DNA of 64,000 nucleotides, from contig JANPYM010000013.1 of NCBI GenBank assembly GCA_025890175.1, forward strand, positions 1,008,777 to 1,072,776, in the 5' to 3' direction. The position numbers and the translations under genes were made by a program. Shown in pieces: positions 46,547 through 57,888 of the stretch. The stretch comes from Ciborinia camelliae (lineage: Eukaryota > Ascomycota > Leotiomycetes > Helotiales > Sclerotiniaceae). Each line of letters opens with the position of its first letter. Positions within the stretch are counted from its first letter, which is position 1. The notes below the pieces were generated by a model that did no database searches, was not told the origin of the DNA, and was given only the letters and a program-made list of their open reading frames with translations.

Positions 46547-47741
46547 CTTTATAATGACTTGAGAGCTTTGCTGGTTATTATGGCGTTGGAACAAAGTTGG
46601 GAGGTTTGTTTTGCTTTCGTCGAAGCTGTCTATGTGCTTCTTTTACACTGAGGATGATTTAAATCTGGTACCAATGTGGGCGTTGCAGTGAATGTTCGAG
46701 GCCAAGATAGCGGCATTTATATGACATACATAAGTAGGTTCAAATTAAAAGCTTGGTGTATTTATCGAAAAAGAATGGAGGAGAATTACTTTTTACTGGG
46801 AGGGAGAGGTGTTTTATAAATGATCACAAGGTAAGATAGAATAATCATCTAATGATCTTGGTATCTAGTCGCCACGCCCATGGTAGTAATGGTTACCTAT
46901 TACCTACAGGTAGGTAGGTACCTATCAATCATAATCATTGCCCAGGTATCATGAGGTGTCACTCGGTCTTTCGCAGGAGCCATTGGTTGACTGGGGGCGG
47001 GGAGAGCGATGGGGATGGGGATGGGGGTGGGGGTGAGGGGTGAAAGTGCGGGTGAGAGTCCGGGGGATATATATTGATCCATATATTGATTTCAATGTTA
47101 CTGGGGAAAACTAGCCCCGAATTCATCAAGTTGAATCCACAATTTATCCAAATTCTGTGATACGTACATACATGACTTATTAACTTCCTTCAGAGTAAAT
47201 CCGGAGGGTAACGTTTCTGTCTAATCCGTCTAATCCGCCCTTCCGGGGTATAGACGCAAGCATGAGCCGTTAATAATAATGCAAGAATCCAAGTTTACAA
47301 TTGTAGGTACACGTGGCCCAATTGAATGATTCCCCTAGCCTGCCAAACCAAAATATTGGACTCTTAAAACGTGCAACTCCCCCGAGTCAATAATGCAGAC
47401 CAGTGGATATCATCATACAAGCGAAGTTTTGCCGGTATCGATGTCAATTAGCAGCGGCTTCATTGGTTCGAACGTTATGCAAGAAGCGGGATTCTAGTTT
47501 TGGTATGCCCGATACATCCGTCAAAATACTCTCTGCTAGTTCGTGAATACCTAGGCAACGGGAGTGATGGGCGGAAAGCTTGGGTGTCTGGGAAGTGTAT
47601 CTAGATACACCAATACCCCGTTAGAGAGGGGAGCGAAAAAGTCTTTCGTATAGATAGTTTCGCATTGGTTCCTTCCTCATCTCCTCAGCTAGCAAAGAAA
47701 TGCGTGAGTTCAGGGAGAACCTTTAATATTGGCAAGGGATA
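46547..47741. other. Intergenic DNA with G-rich and TAGGTA tracts
   Basis: Promoter side of the permease gene and 3' flank of the thioesterase gene. TACCTACAGGTAGGTAGGTACC lies near 46901-46922 and a G-rich tract at 46993-47040. No gene is seen. Confidence 0.55.
46993..47040 (+). repeat. G-rich tract, potential G-quadruplex
   Basis: Eight runs of four or five G separated by short loops (GGGGGCGGGG, then GGGGATGGGGATGGGGG and GGGGGTGAGGGG). The pattern satisfies the usual four-run G-quadruplex rule with room to spare. It lies about 450 bp upstream of the permease start. Confidence 0.85.
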
Positions 47742-48312
47742 TTAAAGTTTTGATTGCGGTTTGAAGAGATTCTGGAGTCCTTCCCTAATCGTGGAGTTCA
47801 TGCCTTGTGCTGCTGGCCGACCAGAGTCTCTGTCAACAAAAACGTGGATAATTTCGCCGACTGACTTGACCTCTTCAACCCCCCTTTCAAACAAAGCGAT
47901 CTCGTAAGTGACACTGCTTTTTCCAAGCTTGTTGACGCGTAAAGCTAGATCAGCGACAGCTGGAAAAGCAATCGAGCCAAAGAAATCACCATGTGAGTGT
48001 ACGACAAGGCCATATTGGGATGAGGTGGGGGGATGTAGACCGCAATGCTCGATGAGATATGAGTTCACGATTGAATCGTACCTTTTTTGATTCTCAGTCA
48101 TATACTACATTCAAACGGATTTAACTAAACTTACAGAAAGTTGTAGATGCTATTATTCATATGATCGTACATGTCATTGTCAGACCTCCAGACTTACTGT
48201 CAGCTCACTGCGATTTGTGCTGGAATATGAAGATATCATACCATCGTGTTCTGTACTCCAGAACATAACCATAATCCTCTCTTCTTCGTTTCTTAAGCTC
48301 TCCATGAGACAT
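47742..48312 (-). CDS. Hotdog-fold acyl-CoA thioesterase (4HBT type)
   Basis: Predicted 153 aa in three exons: 48312-48242, 48185-48135 and 48081-47742. The introns are 56 and 53 nt (GCTGAC branch in the first). The spliced join gives the family start RTRWSDNDMYDHMNNSIYNF, in which the Asp and Asn residues match the active-site stretch of 4-hydroxybenzoyl-CoA thioesterase-like enzymes. Then come NSYLIEHCGLHP, the helix partner, and a strand region with HGDFFGSIAFP. A frame starting at MTENQ near 48101 is an intron read-through, not the true start. The enzyme should hydrolyse acyl-CoA; the acyl group is unknown. No targeting signal is evident. It is divergent from the pseudouridine synthase gene. 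Confidence 0.9.
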
Positions 48313-48903
48313 GACAGTTAGTTCTTGTGATAAGATAAGATCTCACGATGAAGCTGCGCAGATATGAAAGGGAGTGAACAAGATGAGAAAAGATTTAGAT
48401 GGGAAGTGGTTTGGGCGTGGAGATCTGTTTTCAGCCGAGGTATATTTTGTTTCTCATTAACCCAAGTCTAAAGCTTAATGTTTGATAATATTGGAGACAA
48501 TTAGTATTATCAATCAGTTCAGTAGCAAAAAAGGTTTGATGGTTTGATGTAATAATCTCAAGTCTCTCAATGCGAGCTCACATTTTTCTACATTATTGGT
48601 GTGCTCACCGGGGCCTCCATCACTTTTCATCAAAAAAAGAAGTTTGACCTTATACACCGCCCAGCCGACCTCTGGCAGAACATATGTTCTGCCATGAAAG
48701 CGGTCTAGAAATATTCCCACTAACCTTACTCCCAAACTTTACTCCCAAACTTTTTGGTTTGGATGACTCCCGAGCTCAACCGATTTGTAAATCACATCGC
48801 AGTTTTATTAATTATTGTTTCCATTATCTTCCAAAATAATATTGAATCCTACTCAGTGGCTCCTTCACCTCGTATTATTGCGCTTTTGGCCCGCCGAGCT
48901 GGA
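48313..48903. promoter_or_regulatory. Shared upstream region of thioesterase and pseudouridine synthase genes
   Basis: A 591-bp divergent spacer. A possible 5'-UTR intron of the pseudouridine synthase lies at about 48787-48855 (GTAAAT donor, CTCAG acceptor). No specific regulatory site is claimed. Confidence 0.4.
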
Positions 48904-50342
48904 ATGCTGAATCCTACCATGGCGCTCGTCGAAACTTCTGCTGGATTACCCCCCGTGGAGGAGAAGAAACCTTTCGAAGAACCCCCCGCAGTCGTGATTA
49001 CTCCAGCCGATCCATGGCCGCGACCATATTATTTAGATAATGGTTTGCGCAGAGTTGCACCATACCATTTCACCTACAATACGTATTGTAAACAAAGATG
49101 GAGGGGAAGAGAAATACTAGATATATTTTCAAGCGAATTTCGAGATAGGCCATTGGAATACTACGTACGTTCAGGATGATTCAAATCAATACAATGCTCT
49201 GCTTACAGGCCTAGAAAGATGCCATGGAACGCGGAGCCATTGTTGTGAATGGCAAGCCCGTCGATTCAACCTCACAAATTATCAAGAATGGAGACGTTAT
49301 ATCACATACCCTACATCGACACGAACCTCCTGTAACAGCTCTACCAATATCAATCGTACATGAAGATGAAGATATCATTGTCATAAACAAACCCTCCGGC
49401 GTCCCGGTTCACCCTGCTGGTCGGTACAATTACAATTCCGTAGTTGAAATTATGAGGGCTGAGCGCGGTCATGGCTGGAATCCACTACCGTGTAATAGAT
49501 TGGATAGATTAACCAGTGGTATTATGTTCATTGGAAAGCACGCCAAGGCTGCAGAAGCACTTAGTTTACAAATATCAGGGCGCACTGTTAGAAAGGAATA
49601 TATAGCACGAGTAAAAGGCAAATTTCCGGATGGGGAAGTGGTTTGCAATGAGCCAATCCTGCAGATATCGCCAAAATTGGGGCTGAATCGTGTGAGGGCA
49701 AATGGTAAAGCTGCCCGCACAGTATTTAAGCGCCTAGCATATTATCCACCAGAAACCCTTCCAGGATACGTTGAGAGTAGCCCCGAGCCAACGGAACTAG
49801 ACGAGTCGAGACTATCAATGAGAAAGGAGGGCTACTCGGTCGTTAGATGCCTTCCAGTTACCGGACGTACACATCAACTTAGGGTTCATCTACAATATCT
49901 AGGTCATCCTATTGGCAATGATCCTATATATTGCAATCAGCGCGTATGGGGGACGAGACTTGGGGCAAATGATCCCGATGGAATTCAAGATACGGATGAA
50001 GATATTATCACTCGTCTTTCGAGGATGGGCAAGTCCGAAGTTGCTGATGCTGTAGCATACCATGACGAGATGGTAGACGAATACAACAAGAAGAAAGCCG
50101 AGAAGATGTCGGGAGAGCTGTGTGAAGTATGCCAAACCCCATTATATACCGATCCTGGTGAGCAAGAATTATCTTTGTGGCTTCACAGTCTTCGCTATGA
50201 AGATGCTGGAGGATCTTGGAGTTATGTGAGCCCTCTCCCAGCTTGGGCTTTACCTCCTGATGGTATTGATGGGCCAACAGAAGTTGGGGGTATGGAAGAA
50301 TTGGTCGAGGCGGTGAAAGAAGATAATCCTGAGATTGCATGA
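48904..50342 (+). CDS. tRNA pseudouridine synthase, RluA family (Pus9/Rib2-like)
   Basis: Two exons, 48904-49164 and 49215-50342, joined at EYY/KDAMERGAIVVNG; 462 aa from the ATG at 48904. An S4-like RNA-binding part (RERG-like GAIVVNGKPV) is followed by the catalytic core with VINKPSGVPVHPAGRY, the catalytic Asp in CNRLDRLTSGIMF and the GRTHQLRVHLQYLGHPI motif. This matches the family that makes pseudouridine 32 in tRNA (Pus9, Pus8/Rib2). The C-terminus has a CEVCQTPLY segment. The start is uncertain: the frame is open back to an ATG at 48763, but that stretch is AT-rich and looks like a 5'-UTR intron, and the ATG at 48919 has the better context (ACCATGG). Confidence 0.88.
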
Positions 50343-53300
50343 GCCACAAAGTGCCTATCACCGGCCTTTGTTTGATACATTCTTTTGAATGTACTTAACT
50401 ATCAAAATAAAATATCTACGGCCCACAATATACACGCCATAATGACCAACAATGGCCTTGGTTAAATCAAATTCGTTACACCATGTTGATAACAGGGTAT
50501 TAGTGAGGGTAATGGGCTGTTCCTGTTGTTTGTTAATCTTCCGGGAACCTTTCCCGTAGTCAGACGGAGGATCAAAGTTGGCCCCAACGCTCACGTGCTT
50601 TGCTTAAAATACACGGATGTAGGAATGTTGATCTTCATTCGGGTAATGCCTTTGTGAAGTACCCGTACGTTAATTTGAAGCCCCTCAAGTTGTTGATTTA
50701 ACTACAAGCTATGAATTCCCCATCACCGGAGAACCCAGCAATTTTCCTTAGGGCAGACCCTGTAACGCCCTTTTTCGTTCCTACCTTTATTCCCTATCTA
50801 TCCGCCCCTATCCGAGACTATGCTAGCCATGCATAGAAGTACCGTACGGGAAATTGTACCCCGGACGTTGATACCCCATCAACTTCACTGAAAACTAAAT
50901 CACTGTATCGTTCATTACGAAAGACTTTGTTCAATTGATAAACCATAAAGGCTGTTGTCTTTGGCTGTTGTCTTTGTGGTATTTAGAATTGCAAGCTCCT
51001 TAATAATAGTTTGATCTAACTGCTAGTGCTAGACCATTTTCACACTAGCTAAACTATCAGTTGGAAGTTGAGGTCGGTAAAGTAGGCCGGCGCGATTGAA
51101 AGGTCAATACATAGGAGATGGCATTGCATATAATCTACAATGGAAAATCAATATATCTTAGCTTTATTTGTAGCTTCCTGAATAATGATATATACTTTCA
51201 AATTTGCTTTACTAGTAGCTCAAATCTTATCAATCTTTCTTCATAATAAGCTCATACTTCAACCAAATACTTGTACTGCTGGTCAAAGTAGCTTGGGGCC
51301 AAACTCGTGCATATTGGCACTTGCCCACCAACGTATGACTACCACCTAGGTGCTAACCACCCAAACTTTCTTCGGCTTTTCTCTTCATTGACTACAGTAT
51401 TCTGTACATTGAATCATCTTGGTTAAGATCGGCAACGTCTGCGTCCACAAGTTTGCTCTTCATTTTTCAAATATTTTTACAAATAGCCTTGAATGACGTC
51501 TCCGTATAGAAGATTTGCAGATCTCAGAATTTCGAAGGTCGGATTCACGGCCCTTCAAATTCGGTGAAGTTCAAATTTCTCGGGATTGGTATATTCTATT
51601 CTGTTCTGTTGAATTCTACCACCATTTGTGTGTTGACAAGTCTCATCTTGCAGCCAGCTTTCACAATGACGGAACTTGGTTCTATAGCAACGCAATTACC
51701 AACAGTTGATGCAATTTCCAGTCACAAGGGAAGCCATAGGGAAAATCTGATTTGTAGCATAGCCTGCCTTTGCAGCCATTCTGGAGCATCCGATTATGTG
51801 TCAACTAGCCCATGGCTCCAACGAACAAATGCGGTCTGATGGAGAGCGTTTAAACCATTAAGATTCGATAAATGCAACTGTCAACGAAGCCAATAAAAAC
51901 CAACGAGGTATGAAGTAGCTGGACAGGTATCCGGGAACCAATGCCCCAGCCATATCTTATTGTTTTCGTTAAGCCGTCTAACATTCATAGTAATAACGAG
52001 TGCCTTTCGTCGCGGTGCAGCATCATTAACCCCTGACAAGTATGTACAGTATTTCATGGTAGTTTCTTGTGCAGTACCTTGGAGCCCGACCCAACTGGAT
52101 ATCTACATTCTACTATACTAAAATTCAAAATGTGTTGAATTTGTATAGCAAAGAAAAGGACCAGAGATCGCAAAGCACAGACTGTCAAGAGAGGAAAAAT
52201 CAAGGTGCGGCAAACTAATTTCTGGCTCGTTTCCAGCTTAGGTTGATACATTCAACTGGGGCTTCCGACCACTGCAGCTTATTGCAAGAGTTTATTAACA
52301 AGATATGTAGGAGAAAGGCATCGAGCTCGAAGAAGTGCGCAGGCGAAAAGAGACATTTAGATGGGGGAGTAAGACAATTGAACAAATGTGTAGCGCAACT
52401 GACGGCCGATAGTTGATTATGTATGCTTTTCACCCCGATTTCTCTTAGCTTTTACGAATGTAGTTTCTGCTCGAGTTTATGGTCTTTTTGCAAGGTATCC
52501 ATCCACCAGTGCCAAAAAATCTCGGACATCGACGTTCATTTAAAGAACTTTTGGCAATAGCAATCCAGCCAAGTTGTATCGTATAGGTGCCAATTGGGTG
52601 TCTAGGGGTTTGGTCATCCTGAAACCTTTGATTATCTACAATGAGTGGCCATTTTACAATGCTAACCACATGCACAAAAGGCCCTGATCGACCTCCTGTG
52701 AGAAGTTTTCTGCATGATACAAACATGTTTACTCCATCAGACGAGATGTTCGTCGAGGAACTTCCATATCTAGACCCGTCATAACACGAGCTTTGAGAAA
52801 TTCAACCGCTACTAACAGGGGCCCTCATTCAGCATGGCATCTGGGCCTCTTGATGTTGATGGAGCTGTATAAGTACTCGGGGCGGCTTCTCCGGGTGCAT
52901 TAAATAGGACTGGCCTCTTGTCGTACTTGCAGCGAATCTCGCCCGTGAATTTCAATGGTAGATTGCTTCCGTTCCCTTTTAAATACCGTCGTTTTCTTTG
53001 ATTCCGAACCTCTATCAATTTTCGAAATGATGATAACATGCAGCAGGAAACTGGGCTCAACGATCTGTTTCATCAAAATCCGTTCGGTGTCAAAACCTAG
53101 CTACTATTCCCAGGCAGCCGCAGCAGCAACCACGATTACCACCGATTCTCAGCACACCGATCATATCGAGTAAACCAGGGGTAACACAGCCCTTGCGGTC
53201 ATTTGAAGCGGATCGCGGAATATCTTTTTTGAGTCCGCCGCCCCCCTTTGGTCAAGATCTTGGGAGTACGAGAAGCAGGCTTACAGCGACCCGAGGATGC

Positions 53301-53963
53301 AGCAATAAGAATATTCATGGATCATAGGTAGGGCATTATTAGAACATAAGGTTAAATGGAAAATACCCAAGGTAGCTAAGCTACGTATGTGCCATAATAA
53401 CCTTGGGAAAAATTACAGTGGGTTTGATCTATTAGATATTGAAGATCGAAGGTATATGAGGGATTCTAATAGAGATACATTGTTATTCCCTGATCTGCAT
53501 GTCACTTTAATAACTGAAGTACTTGTGGCTGGTGTGTATTGAGACGATATATCACGTGATGACGCGACGCGAAGACCCCGCTTGAATGAACCAGACATTC
53601 ACTCTCGGATGACAGTGTTCCCAACAGAATGGACGTATAAGATACCCAAGGTATCTGGAGAGACATCATGATAAAATAATTGAAAAAAAGAGATACCAAC
53701 TTCCATATTCAACGATAGGTTAATCGAAGCTCCGACACAAACTTAACCTTAATTAATTCGACGCGTGAACAACCTCTCTCTCTCTCTCTCTCCACTTCAC
53801 GAATGGATTATGAATGAAATTTATTCTATCAATAATTTAAATATTCAATTTCGAATGATCTTCTTCAAAGGATTCATTGATAGACGATATATTGCGAAAC
53901 GTTTAGGTATTAATTGGAACATTTGGATCTCCAGATTGCATTTCCAACAAAGTCCTGTCTGTC
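50343..53963. other. Gene-poor 3.6-kb spacer
   Basis: No gene could be supported. Minus-strand ATG-led frames of 93 codons (52726-52445) and 82 codons (53060-52812), and a plus-strand frame of 58 codons from about 51666, are open but carry no motif and could not be joined with clear splice sites. A CT dinucleotide run lies at 53774-53792, about 170 bp before the SNF2 gene. Confidence 0.5.
53774..53792 (+). repeat. CT dinucleotide microsatellite
   Basis: About nine CT units. Such pyrimidine tracts are common just upstream of fungal start codons and may lie in the promoter or 5' UTR of the SNF2 gene. Confidence 0.85.
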
Positions 53964-56900
53964 ATGTCTCCCACTCCGCGTTCTGAGGATGAAGTTACCA
54001 CGGAAGGTGAAGAGTTTGACGATAGGCCTGATAAAATCAAGGCTTTACTTGCAGATGGTGGGCTAATCAGAAGCGCTCACAATATTTGTACTGACCATGC
54101 CCTAGAAGTTGTTTCGATTTCCAACAACGACGATGACACCGGATCCGAATCGAAAGCCTCCAATGTTGGCAACAAGTGCAAACGTAAGGCTGTCGAGCAA
54201 GTGGAATGGTCGGACGATGATGAAGAGGAAAATCCTTACGAGAAGTTTAAGAATAGGAAATCCGAGAAACGCAAGAAGCTGAATGCCCAAAAGAAACGAA
54301 TGAAGGAACGAGCAAAAGATGCGAAGGAGGCAAAGGAGAAGGGAGAAACGTCCAAGCCAAAAGATAGGATATGGGGGGAAGAATTAGATTACGAAATGGA
54401 TGACGAAATTCCTGAATATCTACAAACAAGACGAAGGGAATTCGAAACGAACTACGAAAAGATGAAGATCGCTGGCCTTCAGCTCCCCCCTGATTACTCC
54501 AATATAGAATTTTCAGATGATGATCGGTTGGCGGAGCTCGAAGAACGACCGGATTTCCCAAGTACTGTGGAGCCATCAAGACCCTATGCCGATATAGACA
54601 TGGAATTATCCAAAGGCCTTATACCTGCATCTATCGCACAGTATCTTCGAGATTACCAAGTTGACGGAGTCAAATTTCTCCACGAAAAGTTTGTGTACCA
54701 GAAAGGCGGTATATTAGGTGATGATATGGGCCTAGGGAAAACTGTGCAAGTGGCCGCTTTCCTTACAGTAGCGTTTGGGAAGACAGGAGACGAGCGTGAT
54801 GATCAACGTATGCGAAAGATGAGATCCAACGAAGAGCGATGGTACCCTCGAGTACTCATCGTGTGTCCTGGTTCTTTGATTCAAAATTGGAAGAATGAAC
54901 TGGCAAGATGGGGATGGTGGCATATCGAAAAGTTTCATGGAGGTGTGAAGGAGAAAGATTCTGTACTTCGGAGTGCGCGATCTGGTCGGGTCGAAATTGT
55001 TATTACTACATATGCAACATACAAGAATCACAAGGACGATCTAAATACTATTTCCTGGGACTGTGTTGTAGCTGATGAATGTCATCAGCTCAAGGAGCGA
55101 ACATCTGCTACTACACAAGCAATGAACGAAGTAAATGCCTTGTGTCGTATTGGACTTACGGGAACTGCTATACAGAATAAATACGAAGAACTTTGGACAC
55201 TCCTGAACTGGTGTTGTCCTGGAGAAGTTGGGCCATTGGCTACTTGGGTTTCGCGCATTTCAGAACCTCTACGGATTGGACAGAGCCACGACTCCACCTA
55301 TCAACAAGTGAAAAACGCTCGGTCGACTGCGAGGATGTTGGTCCACAATCTTATGCCTAAATTCTTTTTCCGGAGAATGAAGACTTTGATCGCCCATCAA
55401 CTTCCTAAGAAGACGGATAGATTGCTACCATGCCCGCTTACTGATCTTCAACGAGAAGCATACGAGAGGTTTATTGACAGCGATATTGTACAGCTCATCA
55501 GAAATCATGGTGAGCCTTGCGATTGTGGTAATGTTAAAAAATTAACGCGTGGGGCTTGTTGTTATTCCAAGATACCTGGGACCAATACGAAATGGCAGGC
55601 TATGGTGTTCCCTATCATGACAACCCTTCAGAAGTTATCAAACCACTTGGCTCTTCTTTTGCCTAGTGATGGGGATCCTAGAGAGAGGCAAGAACGAGAC
55701 CTAGATTTTCTTCAAAAAATGTTACCTGATAGATGGCAGGAATTATACAAAGCTCGAGATTCAATTGCAAATCTGTCCAATCCCGAATTTTGTGGCAAGT
55801 GGAAAGTGTTGAAGAAGCTATTGAAACATTGGCACGAGGAAGGAGACAAGGTTTTAATCTTTTCCCATAGCGTTAAGCTATTAAAAATGCTTCAACATTT
55901 ATTTCAGAGTACTAGCTACAATGTTAGTTTTCTCAGCGGCGAAATGAAGTATGAAGATCGTCAAGATACAGTGGATGATTTTAACTCTGATCCCAATCAA
56001 TTCATCTTCTTAATATCCACCAAGGCTGGAGGTACGTTTATTTTCTAGTCTTCATTGAATTTTGCGCTGTATCTCTCTTTGAACTTCAACTTGCCAAATG
56101 TGGTATTACGTTATTCAAGGCGAATTTAATATTTGACTTCATATTTCAAGATTCCTGAAAATTCAACAATTTACAGTATTTGGACGTATTAAATGGGCCA
56201 TCAACCCCAATGAACTCTAGGTTCTCCATATACTGACTGGCTCTATTAGGCGTCGGCTTGAATATTACCAGTGCTAATAAAGTAAGTTTCTTTCATCCAC
56301 AAAGTTCGCAACTATTACTGACTTTGCAGGTTGTTATCTTCGACCCTAACTGGAACCCCAGTTATGACCTACAAGCCCAAGACCGAGCGTATAGAATAGG
56401 TCAGCTCCGGGATGTTGATTCATTCCGACTTGTTTCCGCAGGGACCATAGAAGAAGTGGTCTATGCCCGTCAAATATACAAGCAACAGCAAGCCAATATC
56501 GGATACAATGCTTCAATGGAGCGTCGATATTTCAAAGGCGTACAGAACGCAGTATCTCAAAAGGGGGAAATCTTCGGCCTCGATAACCTGCTATCTTTCC
56601 ACGCTGACGAAATTCTGCTACGGGATATTGTCAATAAAACCAATGTTGCCGAGACAAGAGCAGGTGTCGCCATGGCCAGTTTTGACATACAAGCCGCTCT
56701 CGATGATGACGACAATCCTCTTCGAGCGGATGATGATGATCCTAATGGTGCGATGAGTCAACTTGCTGCCCTGATTACTGAAAACGAAGAAGATATTAAG
56801 CGCAAAAAGAAGCCCACCCCCAAATCTGACCCAATCGCTGCAATTTTAGCATCAGCAGGCGTAGAATACACACACGAAAATTCCGAAGTAGTCGGCTCGT

Positions 56901-57298
56901 CTAAAATAGAAGAAAGACTAAGTCGCCGCGCGGAGGAAACAGGAGGCGAGATTGGATATGGCGAGGAAGTACTCTTTGCACCCCAGGGTCAAGGGGGGAA
57001 TCTAAATATGCGTTATGAGTTTCATCCACCAGAGGATGTTATGAAGAGGCAATTTTGTACGATGGCTAAAACCTTTGGGTTTGCTAGTGCTACTGAATTT
57101 GCTCTCGTAGTAGAAGGGTGGACGCAGAAACAGCGGACTGATTGTTTAGAGAGGTTTTACCTGAAAAGGAAGGAGAGGTTGGCAGAGTTGGATCAGGAGA
57201 AGTTGGAGAAGGAGATGGCAGAAAGAATGGCGAAGCTGAAGAATGAGGCACAGGTTGATATGGACGGCGAAACTGAAAGTGACGATAATGAATTGTGA
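53964..57298 (+). CDS. SNF2-family ATPase, ERCC6L2/CSB-like
   Basis: Predicted 1022 aa in three exons: 53964-56031, 56250-56281 and 56330-57298. The first intron is long (218 nt) and the middle exon is only 32 nt, coding for VGLNITSANK. The N-terminus is acidic and Lys-rich (WSDDDEEENPYEKF). The helicase core begins with the Q-motif region YLRDYQVDGVKFLHEKF, then Walker A GDDMGLGKT, VLIVCPGSLIQNWKNEL, the DECH box in VVADECHQLK, LTGTAIQNKYEELW and the C-terminal lobe (KVLIFSHSVKLL, STKAGGVGLNITSANKV, DRAYRIGQLRDVDSFRL). These motifs place it in the Rad54-like/ERCC6 group, closest by impression to ERCC6L2. It should be a nuclear DNA translocase in repair or transcription. Confidence 0.93.
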
Positions 57299-57888
57299 AG
57301 ATACCCATATTTGGAGTTTGGCGTATCAGGGGAAAAATGGGAGAATGGTCGCTCAACATTCCAAGTTGCAAGCCTCGAGTCCCACCAATATTGCTCAATA
57401 CATGGCCTTTGAGTATTCAGAACAAACCTAAACATTGAATACAGTCTTCAATGCGGACTTTGAAGATGCGTTCCTCGGGCGGTCTAAAGTCATGCCAGTG
57501 GCTAAATCATGATCTGAAATTCATTATATGTTCTTATTAGCTCTAATGAAGGTCACGCACAACTTCCATGCGTCAATGCATGTGGCAAGTGGCTTAATTG
57601 TTTCAATAATTCATCGTTGATTGGCTTGATACATATCTTGACCCTCACTTTATTCTACCAACATGGCTCGAGAAATTGGCTTTGTCCTCAGCTTAACTTT
57701 CACCCCAAAATAGCTGGTAAATATAGACACAATGTATAGTTTCGGAAGAAGCGAAACGCTCCCTTCGTTCAGGCTGTGATATCCTTCTCTTGGGAAGGAA
57801 TATCCAGTCCCGATGAAACTGGAGTCTCTTTCGTCCATAGTTTAATCTATCTTGGCGTATCTAGCCCAGGGAGTACCTATCCCTTCAC
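57299..57888. other. Intergenic DNA
   Basis: 3' flank of the SNF2 gene. No gene or marked repeat is seen. Confidence 0.6.

Noticed and set aside
46547..46594. Longer N-terminus for the DAL5-like permease
   Set aside because: The frame opens at a TTG, not an ATG; the first ATG is at 46546.
48082..48101. ATG near 48101 as the start of the thioesterase
   Set aside because: It would omit the conserved SDNDMYDHMNNSIYNF segment, which is supplied by two upstream exons with good splice signals. The residues before YDSIVNS are intron sequence.
52445..53060. Two minus-strand ATG-led frames as a possible two-exon gene
   Set aside because: I could not find a donor and acceptor pair that joins them in frame, and no domain is visible.
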